NCBI GenBank assembly: GCA_014529385.2
Contig: CM043959.1
Coordinates: 11,310,809 to 11,374,808 of the forward strand
Source of the DNA: Adiantum capillus-veneris
Lineage: Eukaryota; Streptophyta; Polypodiopsida; Polypodiales; Pteridaceae
Direction of reading: 5' to 3'
DNA: 64,000 nt
Shown here piece by piece: positions 12,548 to 21,878 of this stretch. The notes beneath the pieces are model-generated. The model saw nothing but the letters and a program-made list of their open reading frames with translations. It was not told the origin of the DNA and did no database searches. Numbering within the stretch: the stretch's first letter is position 1; each line of letters opens with the position of its first letter. A program made the translations under genes and the position numbers.

Positions 12548-13537
12548 CCTCGACAGCGATGCCAAATGTTGGGGTCAATCATAGCATAGCCTAATCACCA
12601 TAGACCAACAAAGTTATCAATCCTAGGATCAGCAACCCGACTAGGGCATCGAAGCACGAGCATCGGATGTATCGAATAAGGGGATTCAAGAGTATGCTCA
12701 TCCAATGCAATAGAGATTATTCATTAATCACTAACTCTAATCACATCATCAATCAAGCATCACCTACACACATTAAGCCCATTGAAGTCCGACTACCATA
12801 GTGTAGAGTCCCTAAGCACGCTCTTGATAAGCACACACTAATTGCATTGGTGTTGGCCTCTCCAATCACCACATGCCAATCAAGGCACTTCATCAAAAGC
12901 TATACACACAAGGTGAATGGTGCTAGAGTTTCATAAAACCTATCCACACACTAGCAAACAATAGGGCACATACACTAATTACAATATTAAGAACCAACTT
13001 AATCAACCTAATTAGAGATGTTAAATATCACAAATTGAATGCTCATAGAAGGATAAGAGTGGTTAATAAGTAAGAAGTCATCACACACACTTAAATCTAA
13101 AATAATGAGAAAGGTGAAACTACTTCACGACATAATGAAATAGAAGAATTAAGACTAATGAGAAAGTAGAGATTAGATTAAAAATGATTCTCTAATTACA
13201 ATGGATTAGCACTAGCCTTTTAAGCATGGGCATTAAGCTAAAAGCTAGGCCATCCATAGAGTGAACACTCAAGAGAGAGAGAGCTCTCAAAAGTGGATCC
13301 TCAAGAGTGGATACCCAAGAATGAAGCCTCCTTGCATAAGGCTTCCTTATAAAGGCTTTCACCACAGTCCCTTCTACTATGGGTTTAAGTTTGAGCCCTC
13401 TAGGTAGCATATACAACTTTGGAACTCCCAATGAGCCGAAGACCTTATACAAAGTGAGTGGGAAATATTGTGCATATCCATAGCATATCTCTCGCTTGAT
13501 GCATATTTAGTCTAGCCTGTGTTAGCCACTGCTAACA
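12548..13537 (-). mobile_element. LTR element E: 5' LTR (12567-13537) with PBS (12548-12564)
   Basis: In plus orientation the LTR starts TGTTGGGGTCAATC and ends GCTAACA, giving a TG...CA terminus in element orientation. On its left is a sequence whose complement reads TGGCATCGCTGTCGAGG, close to the tRNA-Asp-type primer binding site used by many plant gypsy elements (TGGCGCCGTTGCCGGGG). The LTR 5' end forms a small hairpin, TGTTAGC...GCTAACA, shared with element H. No gag or pol follows on the left, so only the 5' end survives. CT-rich and (GA)n words occur near 13275-13290. Confidence 0.6.
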
Positions 13538-14205
13538 CATACAATATTGATAACAAGGATCGTATACTAGGACGATCCGGAGGGCAATAGAGTCAAGAGA
13601 AGTGAGTGCATGATTGACCTTATTGAACAACTTTACAAAAATAAGAAACTAGGGCCATGAGAGGAAGTGAAAAGCTTTTCAAATCTCTCTATTACATAAT
13701 GGAGCAAGAGCCAAGATATGGTGTGTCTTGGTGAGAGTAAGGGTTATGGTAGTAGAAGCCATGGGTGTAGTAAAGGGCACAAACATTGCAAATGCATGCA
13801 CTATGTGTGTAAGGAGGAGCATAAGTGTGTGTGATGGGCTCAATAGATGGTGTGGTATAGTGGTTATAGTAATAGCTAAGGGAGTATGCTTGCTCAAGGA
13901 GTGCGCCAGTTTGAGGGAGTGGTGGTGGGTCCTCTACAGTCTACTAAGATTGAGATTGAGACTGATTCTAAGCTATGTTTGGCCACTTAGGGCTAGCCAC
14001 TTAGGTTTCAATTAAGAGTATGAGGCTTAGTTTGACCAAGAAGAGTTTTAGGATAGATGGTTACGTATCAGGGTTTGTCCTCGATCTACATGCACTATCA
14101 TGTAGACGTGGGTGTACCGTTATGTCACACCCATGAATATAGGCATTGACCAATAAAGACAAAAGTATTACCCGGTGGTCCCGATCTCCGTGCACGGTGA
14201 CAGTC
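13538..14205. other. Non-genic spacer left of the hAT-type element
   Basis: No coding or RNA gene is supported. An inverted CATGTAGA...CTACATG-type hairpin lies near 14085-14105. A block CCCGATCTCC at 14179-14190 also occurs in inverted orientation just outside the right end of the hAT-type element (near 23170). Confidence 0.5.
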
Positions 14206-14233
14206 CAGGGATTTCAAAATGACGTGATCACAT
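14206..14233 (+). repeat. Left terminal inverted repeat of the hAT-type element
   Basis: Starts CAGGGATTT and matches the inward-read right end in its first nine bases. Similarity then continues imperfectly (TGACGT versus CGATGACG). Confidence 0.65.
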
Positions 14234-14329
14234 TATAATTTCAGGTTAATAACAACTGAAATGCAAAATAACAAATATTATGTTAATTGACATTCATCTT
14301 TTTTGACCTCCAGGGAGACCTGGAGACCG

Positions 14330-14408
14330 GCTCGTAGCCCGCTGGGCTAATTAGTTGGCCCGTCGGGTAAAGCTACTTTCCCGTCGGGCCCGCCGTGGCT
14401 ATATAAAA
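14330..14408 (+). promoter_or_regulatory. Left subterminal CCCGYCGGG cluster and TATA box
   Basis: GCCCGCTGGGC, GCCCGTCGGGT and CCCGTCGGGCCCG lie at 14337-14395. The TATA box TATATAAAA follows at 14400-14408, pointing right toward the kinase ORF. The same order, mirrored, occurs at the right end. Inference: promoter of the rightward cargo transcript and transposase-binding repeats. Confidence 0.6.
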
Positions 14409-14589
14409 GCGACGCCGGTGCTTGTCTTTTTCACAAAAGAGGTACATTGAAAAGTCTTCACCAAACTTTCTGGCAGCTTTCCACATTCTCAAAGTAGTGT
14501 AGCAGTAAATTTTTAAACCCTTCCTTATTTTATTGATGTTTTTTTTAGTTTTTTGCGTTAAAACATAAAGGTATAAAATTTCTTTGATC

Positions 14590-16135
14590 AAATCATCGTA
14601 CGTGGATGCACTGGCACATGGTTGCAATTGCGGCTAGGTGTGTCATTGCAAAAGCGTACGATGATTATGTTTTATATTGCTCCCAATCATTCATGCTTTG
14701 GCACATGGTTGCAATTGTGACTAGGTGTGTTGCTACTAGAATGACAAAAGAATCTATTTGAAAGAAGTCACCGTGCGTGGATGCACTAGCACATGGTTGC
14801 AATTGCGGCTAGGTGTGTCATTGCAAAAACGCAAGATGACTATGGTTTATGTTGCTTCCCGTCATTCATGATTCGGCACATGGTTGCAATTGCGACTAGG
14901 TGTGTTGCTGCTAGAATGACACGAGCATATGTTTGAAAGAAGTCACCATGAGTGGATGCACTGGCACATGGTTGCAATTGCGGCTAGGTGTGTCATTGCA
15001 AAAACGCAAGATGACTATGTTTTATGTTGCTTCCCGTCATTCATGCTTCGGCACATGGTTGCAATTGCGACTAGGTGTGTTGCTGCTAGATTGACGATAG
15101 CATCTAATGCATGTGTGCTCAAATAATTTCATAATGCTTCATATGCTTGAATCTTGAAAGAAGACATCGTGCGTGGATGCACTGGCACATGGTTGCAATT
15201 GCGACTAGGTGTGTCATTGCAAAAGCGTAGGATGACCATGTTTTATGTTGCTCCCAGTCATTCATGCTTCGGCACATGGTTGCAATTGCGACTAGGTGTG
15301 TTGCTGCTAGATTGACGGTAGCATCTAATGCATGAATGTGTGCTCAAATAATTTCATAATGCTTCATATGCTTGAATCTTGAAAGAAGACATCGTGCGTG
15401 GATGCACTGGCACATGGTTGCAATTGCGACTAGGTGTGTCATTGCAAAAGCGTAGGATGACTACGTTTTATGTTGCTCCCAGTCATTCATGCTTCGGCAC
15501 ATGGTTGAAATTGCAACTAGGTGTGTTGCTGCTAGAATGACAGGAGCATCTGTTTGAAAGAAGTCACCGTGCGTGGATGCACTGGCACATGGTTGCAATT
15601 GCGGCTAGGTGTGTCATTGCAAAAATGCAAGATGACTATGTTTTATGTTGCTTCCCGTCATTCATGCTTCGGCACATGGTTGCAATTGCGACTAGGTGTG
15701 TTGCTGCTAGATTGACGGTAGCATCTGTTTGAAAGAAGTCACCGTGCGTGGATGCACTGGCACATGGTTGCAATTGCGGCTAGGTGTGTCATTGCAAAAG
15801 CGTAGGGTGACTATGTTTTATGTTGCTCCCAGTCATTCATGCTTCGGCACATGGTTGCAATTGCGACTAGGTGTGTAGCTACTAGAATGACAGGAGCATC
15901 TGTTTGAAAGAGGTCACCGTGCGTGGATGCACTGGCACATGGTTGCAATTGCGGCTAGGTGTGTCATTGCAAAAGCGTAGGGTGACTATGTTTTATGTTG
16001 CTCCCAGTCATTCATGCTTCGGCACATGGTTGCAATTGCGACTAGGTGTGTTGCTGCTAGAATGATAGGAGCATCTGTTTGTAAGTTGTCGTACGGTGAG
16101 GCATTGGCACATGGTTGCAATTGTGATTAGGTGTG
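14590..16135 (+). repeat. 88-bp tandem array (about 17 copies)
   Basis: The core GCACATGGTTGCAATTGCG plus CTAGGTGTGT recurs about every 87-90 bp (near 14613, 14703, 14790, 14877, 14964, 15052, 15184, 15274, 15410, 15498, 15585, 15673, 15761, 15848, 15937, 16024, 16108). Two spacings are about 132-136 bp because of an extra 45-bp segment (near 15110 and 15335). Adjacent copies alternate GCGGCTAGG and GCGACTAGG, so the higher-order unit is about 176 bp. A degenerate copy continues to about 16250. The array lies between the TATA box and the start of the kinase ORF and so is probably transcribed. Confidence 0.95.
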
Positions 16136-16264
16136 TCACTGCAAAAGTGTACGAGATCTATGGTCTATACTGCACTTTTTCTTTCATGTAGAAAAGATCC
16201 AAATGCAGTGGCACATAGTTATATTTCACAATGTGTTGTTTGCAATAATACCATTGCAGGCAAA

Positions 16265-16642
16265 ATGGATCCTTCTTCTACTTCAATGATAGAGTTCAAA
16301 AAGAAAATTAGACAATTGTTGATTACGATCGTCAGTGCACTAGATCCCGATGATATAGAGCAGATTGTTGCAGATGAGTCTAGATTGCAATCATTATACA
16401 GTGAGATTGCCCGCAAAATGTTGTTGTTATATCCAGACAAAACAACCGAATCAATAATCTCATTACTGAGCAGTTGGGTGGGCAATTTTCCCAAGGTGGC
16501 CTTTGATTTGAAAGAGGAATGCCCTCAAGAAGTAGACAAGGGTAAGCTAGAGCATTGGAACACTAGATGGAGAGCTGAAAAGGAGAGGTCAAGGCGAGCA
16601 TCCCACATAGACACACAATTTGGCCTAAGCAAGAAAATGTGA
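16265..16642 (+). CDS. N-terminal part of the cargo kinase gene (upstream of an in-frame TGA)
   Basis: From the ATG at 16265 this frame gives 125 residues, MDPSSTSMIEFKKKIRQ onward, mostly amphipathic helical segments (ITIVSALDPDDIEQIVADE, SIISLLSSWVGNF) and a basic C-terminus. I do not recognise a domain. An upstream ATG at 16160 is also in frame, but the sequence CCATTGCAG|GCAAAATGG makes a splice acceptor six bases before 16265 plausible. The frame ends at TGA 16640-16642 and the next codon is ATG 16643 in the same frame, so it was probably once joined to the kinase domain. Alternatives are readthrough, reinitiation or decay of the gene. Confidence 0.55.
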   Translation: MDPSSTSMIEFKKKIRQLLITIVSALDPDDIEQIVADESRLQSLYSEIARKMLLLYPDKTTESIISLLSSWVGNFPKVAFDLKEECPQEVDKGKLEHWNTRWRAEKERSRRASHIDTQFGLSKKM

Positions 16643-17674
16643 ATGGCTATCACCAGAGTTATGGGCAACAACCAAGTTGGAGAACCGTTTATTGAGGAGG
16701 CTGCCATTGAGGGAACATCGGGTTCTACTGCTTCTGCCAGTCACCTGGAGAGCAGTATATACAATTCTGAATGTAGTATGACTCTGGGCATTCCAAATAA
16801 GTCCATTAAGAAGATCAAGAAACTTGGGTCAGGGGCTTATGGCACAGGGTGGCAAGTTCAAATCAAAGGGATCAGTTTCCTTCCTGCAACGAATACTTAT
16901 TGTGCCAAGGAGTTCAAAGGACAGGCCAAGCATCGATGGAAAAGCTTTGCATCAGAAAGTGGGGTAGATCTCAACCATAGAGGGATTGTGAGGAGTATTG
17001 CCCACTCTGTAACGTTGCCATGGTTTCTGATATTCCCCTACTTCAATGGGGGAAATTTAGGTGATCTTATGGAGACAATGCCCCTTCCACATGGCTCTTT
17101 CATGACTCTTGTAGCGCATCAAGAGGGGAAAGGAAAGATCCCTGAAGACTTTAAATGGGAGCAGCCCTCTGAAGACAAGAAAACACGTATCAAGAGCCTG
17201 TGCAATCATGCTCCCTCGTTGATCCATGCCTTGGTGAAGGCATTGAGATTCGCACATGACGAGGGAGTGATCCACAATGATCTCCATCCATGGAACATCA
17301 TGTTGAACTTTACCAAGGATCTCACTCCCCGTATTGGAATAATTGATTGGGGATTGGCTTTGTGTGTTGGCTTAGAGACACAAAATACCAACAATACTGA
17401 TGAAAACTGGCAAAAGCTTCATCCTTGGCGAGCTCTTGAGTTACTAGATGGAAATCACCCGTGCCCATGGACCAAGGCCACAGATGTGTACGCCATAGGA
17501 TGGGTGATATGGCAATTTTGTAAGTTTTGTGGAGAGTTCTCTGACTACTACAGCACAGATTGGTTCAAACATAAGGTTTCAGTGGAGGTACAAGCCATAT
17601 CTAGGATTGTTGTGGAAGGTTGGGTGAGGAAGAAATCCAAAGACAGAAAGACCTTGGCACTTAGAAAGATTTGA
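16643..17674 (+). CDS. Protein-kinase-like cargo protein
   Basis: 343 residues with a nearly complete eukaryotic-type kinase fold. The glycine loop is GSGAYG (62-67) and the ATP lysine lies in YCAKEF (K89). The catalytic loop is HNDLHPWNIM (D213, N218), and the metal-binding motif is DWG (235-237) in place of DFG. Helix F DVYAIGWV (281-288) is also present. The catalytic Arg of HRD is Asn, so it is a non-RD type, and the DLHPWNI loop recalls small-molecule or atypical kinases. An insertion of about 40 residues lies between the hinge (FPYFNGGNLGDLM) and the catalytic loop. All catalytic residues needed for phosphotransfer are present, so activity is possible. It sits inside the hAT-type element, on the strand opposite the transposase. 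Substrate and role are unknown. Confidence 0.7.
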   Translation: MAITRVMGNNQVGEPFIEEAAIEGTSGSTASASHLESSIYNSECSMTLGIPNKSIKKIKKLGSGAYGTGWQVQIKGISFLPATNTYCAKEFKGQAKHRWKSFASESGVDLNHRGIVRSIAHSVTLPWFLIFPYFNGGNLGDLMETMPLPHGSFMTLVAHQEGKGKIPEDFKWEQPSEDKKTRIKSLCNHAPSLIHALVKALRFAHDEGVIHNDLHPWNIMLNFTKDLTPRIGIIDWGLALCVGLETQNTNNTDENWQKLHPWRALELLDGNHPCPWTKATDVYAIGWVIWQFCKFCGEFSDYYSTDWFKHKVSVEVQAISRIVVEGWVRKKSKDRKTLALRKI

Positions 17675-18185
17675 AGCCCAGCCAGGACGATGCTTACGCC
17701 CTCCCTCTGAAATGAGTGTAGCCTTTTTTTGATGGATATATGATGTACTTTATGAAGCAGGGTTTTCTGAGACTTTTGACTTATAAAAGCACTTTTAAAA
17801 ATTGGGTTTTATGGGCCATGGATGATGTATGAGTAATAAAAACACTTTGTTATATCTCAATAGACAACAAATTTTCTATGAGTTTTATTTTTTCTCTTAA
17901 GTTTCAAGCAATAAGCCACGTGGAATCACTGATTGTCATTCATTGATTTAAAAAATGGTGGTTACTCTTATATCAATTGATTGTCGTAAGATGGTGGTTA
18001 TTCTAATATCAATTGATTGTCGTAAAATGTTGGTTAAAATTATAGCAATTGATTATCATTAAGTTTGTATGCCGTAACTGAAGTATAGTGTTTAATTGAT
18101 TATCGTAAAATGGTGGTTACTCTTATAGCAATTAATTATCATTAAGTTTGTATGCCGTAAATGAAGTATAGTGTTTAATCAGGAT
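17675..18185 (+). other. Spacer between cargo genes with a short tandem repeat
   Basis: After the kinase stop, the sequence holds GAGTAATAAAAAC (near 17830), a possible polyadenylation context. From about 17930 to 18178 a repeat follows: AATTGATTGTCGTAAAATGGTGGTTA-type units of about 50 bp, then two copies of a unit of about 100 bp containing TTAAGTTTGTATGCCGTAA. The spacer ends TTTAATCAG|GATATGG, a possible 3' splice site before the next ORF. Confidence 0.6.
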
Positions 18186-18629
18186 ATGGATAATGATAAT
18201 CAAAGGGCTAAGCGCACTTTTGAGCGTCTCAGATCCATGTGTCAAGGCGGTGGAGTGAACGACACCGCTCGAATTGCAGCTCGTTGCTCCCTGTGGGCCA
18301 ACCCAGTGGGTACACAATGGAAAGAGGTGAACACTAGGATTGACCGAGAAATGGTCAAATCCATATGGCCAGGCGTTGCAGATGACAACATCAAGAAAGG
18401 CCGACCCAAGCTATCACAATGCATTAATGCAGACATACGAGACAATGGAGAGAACATATATCTCGATGTTATGGGTCATCCTATGCATCATATGGATTGT
18501 CCATTGTGGTTTGCCAAGATGTTATACATGCATTATGTCTTGGGTGAAGCAATGGACTTCAGCTCAAGGACACATCACATGACGGTTGAGGACATTCGCA
18601 GTAGTGCAATCACCGTCACACGGCAATAG
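18186..18629 (+). CDS. N-terminal part of the RING cargo gene (upstream of an in-frame TAG)
   Basis: From the ATG at 18186, 147 residues begin MDNDNQRAKRTFERLRSMCQ and include WANPVGTQWKEVNTRID and MDCPLWFAKMLYMHYVLGEAM. No family recognised. The frame is open through a compositionally normal stretch, ends at TAG 18627-18629, and is followed at once by ATG 18630 in the same frame, which opens the RING-H2 part. This stop-then-ATG pattern repeats the one in the kinase gene. A GTG 15 bases upstream would extend the frame but is not a likely plant start. Confidence 0.5.
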   Translation: MDNDNQRAKRTFERLRSMCQGGGVNDTARIAARCSLWANPVGTQWKEVNTRIDREMVKSIWPGVADDNIKKGRPKLSQCINADIRDNGENIYLDVMGHPMHHMDCPLWFAKMLYMHYVLGEAMDFSSRTHHMTVEDIRSSAITVTRQ

Positions 18630-19142
18630 ATGTCATTGGCACTAGAAGGTGCATCAATGGAAGTGCACCAAGTTAAGGAGGAGCTTCAAACTCAACTGAG
18701 GCAAGCATCACAAGCTACACAAGGCTCTCATGCAGAAGCAACCCTAAATAGAGACTTGCAAAGGGAGGTGAAGGTGCTATCTCGCCACGTAAAAGAGTTA
18801 GAGGCGACTATAAAAAAACAAAATGCTGCCACATTGATTGAGCACCCAACATCTATTGAGGCCCCTCCAGCTTCTGGTGAGCACGGTGGTCCTTGCCCCA
18901 TATGTAGATCATTCTTTCATGAGTGGTGTGGTTACTTCAGCTTGCCATGCAGACATATGTACCATATATCATGCTTTATGCAAAGCATGATGAATAACTT
19001 TCATTGTGCTATATGTGAGTATGAGATATCCAAAAAGCTATATGCAATTTTCAAAATGTCTGAAGACTATAATAAGCTTAAAGGTCAGTGTGAACAAGAG
19101 AATGAAGATATTCTCACAAATATTTCACTATCACTTGGATAG
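18630..19142 (+). CDS. Coiled-coil RING-H2 protein, probable E3 ubiquitin ligase
   Basis: 170 residues. Residues 10-70 form a heptad-like helical region (VKEELQTQLRQA, REVKVLSRHVKELEATIKKQ). A complete C3H2C3 RING-H2 finger follows: C89-x2-C92-x14-C107-x-H109-x2-H112-x2-C115-x10-C126-x2-C129, within CPICRSFF, LPCRHMYHISCF and FHCAIC. A short helical tail ends at 19142. Known: RING-H2 fingers bind two zinc ions and usually recruit an E2 enzyme for ubiquitin transfer. Its place beside the kinase within one transposon suggests co-carried cargo. Whether it is translated with the upstream 147 residues is open. Confidence 0.7.
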   Translation: MSLALEGASMEVHQVKEELQTQLRQASQATQGSHAEATLNRDLQREVKVLSRHVKELEATIKKQNAATLIEHPTSIEAPPASGEHGGPCPICRSFFHEWCGYFSLPCRHMYHISCFMQSMMNNFHCAICEYEISKKLYAIFKMSEDYNKLKGQCEQENEDILTNISLSLG

Positions 19143-19444
19143 TTTTTGTAACATTTGAAAACATTTACTCGTTGTCTTGCGATAATTTATTAGTGAATTG
19201 TGAATTGGCCTCACTTCAGCTTCAATTATGATATGTGATAATGCAAAGATTTGTTAGGGCTTTGTATATTATGAAGCTTTAATAGTGATTTGTGGCCTTG
19301 TAAAGGTTTTTAAGGGCTTCGTTTATTATTAAGCAAATGTCTAAACCTTAAACTAAATATTAAAAAAAGCTTTTAAGATAAAAAATTTCTGAACTTAAAT
19401 AGAAGTCACTCAATGGATTCGATAATCTATTAATTAAACCACCG
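19143..19444. other. Convergent intergenic spacer
   Basis: A 300-bp AT-rich spacer between the rightward RING gene and the leftward transposase. It must hold the 3' ends of both transcripts. No other gene seen. Confidence 0.5.
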
Positions 19445-21478
19445 TCACTTGTTGCGACGGGTCAAAGTTGGTTCAATTTCCAAATTCTCTTCAATCTCTT
19501 TTAAAGTACATGTAGTTTCTACTTCATGAGATTCCCCTTGCAGCTCACTGTCTTTGTCCACCTCATCATTGGTTACATCATAAGTCCAGCGCGGCATCTC
19601 CTCTTTGTAGTTCTTAGCTTGCACTCTTGCTAATAGCCGATGGTTGCAGTACATATACACCAATTTTTCAGCTCTTGAATTTAGAAGGTAGTTTCCGATG
19701 GTGGAATGTACATATTTATATGTACTCCAGTTTCTCTCAGAACTTGAATTGGATGCACATTGGGCTAGGATTCTAACAGCTAGGTGTTTAAGGGTGGGTG
19801 CACTACCACCATTCACCATCCACCACTTCCACGCTGGTTGCTCCGTGGCAAGTTTCTGCACAAATTCTGTACCAAACTTACCCTCTTTGAGTTTAAACTT
19901 CGTAAGATCAGTAACAGCTGATGCATGCTCATCAGGATCATCATAAAACCTGCCTATCACATCATAAAAGTTTTCCAGCACCTCCTCATCAAGTTTGTCT
20001 ATTTCCATTGCCCAATACTCTAGATCCAATAAGAAAGCTACGCTGTGTAGTGGACTATGTGCTCCAGCCCATCGACCATGCACATACTTTCTCAAAATTT
20101 CTCTCCTCTTTTGAGTGAATGGTGCCTTCCAAGGCTTCACAATTGGCTCCTGGGGCTCCTCTGGATTTGCAAGGCTTTCTTGAACAGTCCACCAAGCCAT
20201 CCACACCTTACCTATGTTAGGCAAGGCAGAATCCAGTTGGCGTAATGCGAGCATAATTGGCATCATGCCATTGTGCACATCCACCACATCATCCCAGAAG
20301 TGGCGATTAGCTAGTAGATCTCTGATCACCCCTATTTTGATTTTTATCTTCTCCCTTTGACCAGCCTCCCATTCTGAAAAAGTGGCACAAACAAATGTCT
20401 CCATCACAGCATTCTTATTTTTTATTAGTGATTCTACCGTATAGTAGTTGGTGCAAAATCTAGTTTCGCACGACAGTTTTAACATAGTAGACATCCTCTG
20501 ACGGTACATGTCAAGAACCCTCTGACGCTTCAAAACAAACTTGACTATTAAGCGAGCATTGTCTACTATCCATTTGAACCACTCTGTGTCCTCCCTCTTG
20601 TACCAATCTTGCAATACCAAGTTCAAGCTGTGTGTACTACAACTAGCACTATATAGGTGAGAGAAGCGACTTTCAAGTATCCTAACTGCAGCCCTGCAAT
20701 TTTTGGCATTGTCCATGATTACTTGGACAACATTTTCTTTTCCAAGTTCCTCAACTGTGTCGCCAATGATGTCAGCTATAAAACTGCCAGACTTTATTTG
20801 ACCAAAGCTATCCACAGCTTTGATAAAACATTCACCACGAGGACATACAAGCATGATGTTGATCAATGGCCGCCTTTGAACGTTGGACCAACCATCACTA
20901 ACTATGGTGTATCCAGATTGTTCTGTTGCATTTAATATTACCCTTTGAATATCCTGTTGTGTGCTTGTGTAACATTTATCCAACAGTTGGTTTCTCATAT
21001 GGTGATATGTTGGAGGGGTAAATCCAGCACCATACTCCCCAATGCGTTTCCAAGCTGACTTCCATGCATCACGGGTGACAATGGCCAATGATCCCCCAGT
21101 GAAATAGACGGCTTTAGCTAGAGCAAGTTGTGCTTCTTCTAAGGCAAGCGTTTTGAAGCTCGTCTGTAAGCTAACCTGTCTACTTTTTGACGATCCTACC
21201 TGAAAGTTAGGAGATCCATGGTTTGGAGGTGTAGTTCCATCGATATGAGAAGTTGGTTCCCTGCTTCGATTGCTTCCATTGGTGGGTGTTACACCCAATG
21301 ATCCCTCATAATGGTTTGATCTTATCGATACTGGGGTGTGATGGTCGAAAGTAGAGAGTTTTGATCTTTTGCTCGTGGAAATTAGCTTACCAATTAAATC
21401 TTTTAAGCGCATAGCTGCTTCTTCTGCACCTAAGCCCTTGCACTTTCCTCCTTGGATTCTGGTATTGCCACCTAGCAA
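19445..21478 (-). CDS. hAT transposase (DUF659 and hAT dimerisation domains)
   Basis: 677 residues uninterrupted. The DUF659 region has YTIVSDGWSNVQ (D195) and VIMDNAKNC (D256), then CSTHSLNLVL (280-289). The C-terminal dimerisation domain has WKWWMVNGG, LKHLAVRILAQCASNSSSERNWS (E581) and LNSRAEKLVYMYCNHRLL. D195, D256 and E581 are in the expected order of the hAT catalytic triad, and the W and C/H positions of the core are kept, so the catalytic part looks intact. The protein excises and inserts elements with CAGGG-type ends, as found here. The real start is probably upstream (ATG 21724), in frame but separated by one TAG, because the BED-like finger lies there. A stop-free 2-kb frame argues for fairly recent selection. 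Confidence 0.85.
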   Translation of the reverse strand: MLGGNTRIQGGKCKGLGAEEAAMRLKDLIGKLISTSKRSKLSTFDHHTPVSIRSNHYEGSLGVTPTNGSNRSREPTSHIDGTTPPNHGSPNFQVGSSKSRQVSLQTSFKTLALEEAQLALAKAVYFTGGSLAIVTRDAWKSAWKRIGEYGAGFTPPTYHHMRNQLLDKCYTSTQQDIQRVILNATEQSGYTIVSDGWSNVQRRPLINIMLVCPRGECFIKAVDSFGQIKSGSFIADIIGDTVEELGKENVVQVIMDNAKNCRAAVRILESRFSHLYSASCSTHSLNLVLQDWYKREDTEWFKWIVDNARLIVKFVLKRQRVLDMYRQRMSTMLKLSCETRFCTNYYTVESLIKNKNAVMETFVCATFSEWEAGQREKIKIKIGVIRDLLANRHFWDDVVDVHNGMMPIMLALRQLDSALPNIGKVWMAWWTVQESLANPEEPQEPIVKPWKAPFTQKRREILRKYVHGRWAGAHSPLHSVAFLLDLEYWAMEIDKLDEEVLENFYDVIGRFYDDPDEHASAVTDLTKFKLKEGKFGTEFVQKLATEQPAWKWWMVNGGSAPTLKHLAVRILAQCASNSSSERNWSTYKYVHSTIGNYLLNSRAEKLVYMYCNHRLLARVQAKNYKEEMPRWTYDVTNDEVDKDSELQGESHEVETTCTLKEIEENLEIEPTLTRRNK

Positions 21479-21724
21479 ATGATCCCTTATTCTTGGTGCT
21501 CCTCCAGATTTATCTTCGCCACAAAAGTTACCTTTCCAATCTTGATACTTATTTAAATTTGTGGAAAAATTCCACTCGGGTCCTGGACTTTTTCCACCTG
21601 CCTTTCGCTTGCCCTACAAAGTGGTGCCTTGCGAAGCAGGACCTGGCATCGAGGTAGGAGGTCTCCTCAAGGAAGCCAGGCTTGAGACACCAACATCACC
21701 GCTCACATTCCCGGTGGAAGACAT
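21479..21724 (-). pseudogene. N-terminal extension of the hAT transposase with BED-like finger and one stop
   Basis: In frame with the 677-residue ORF. The ATG at 21724 opens 37 codons (MSSTGNVSGD onward), then TAG, then 45 open codons containing GPEWNFSTNLNKYQDW, NFCGEDKSGGAPRIRDHLLGG. This is the plant hAT BED-finger region (W...C-x2-C...GG..R...HL.G...C), but the first cysteine is glycine (GGT where TGT is expected). Upstream, ATTGCAG|GC at 21737 looks like a splice acceptor 13 bases before the ATG. The missing Cys and the stop suggest damaged DNA binding, unless translation starts downstream. Confidence 0.65.
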
Positions 21725-21878
21725 ACTTATTGGATGCCTGCAATACCAATAAACATAGCTCAGTATGCTATCTCTTCTTTCAAGTATTATTCAAACCAAA
21801 CATTAGTGTTATAATCAATATCACACACAAGCGTAGTAGTGAAGCCTAAAGGGAATAAACCTCAATCTACTCAAACAT

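Noticed and set aside
13679-14015. Overlapping frames at 13679-14015 as a gene
   Set aside because: Both strands open by composition; no domain, no splice or start context.
14929-15126. Open frame inside the 88-bp array
   Set aside because: It is a translation of two tandem units and is not kept in the others.
14590-16135. CRISPR-like array
   Set aside because: Units are joined directly with no unique spacers of constant size, and the sequence is a plant nuclear transposon.
19698-20935. Plus-strand frames at 19698-20935
   Set aside because: Antisense shadows of the hAT transposase.
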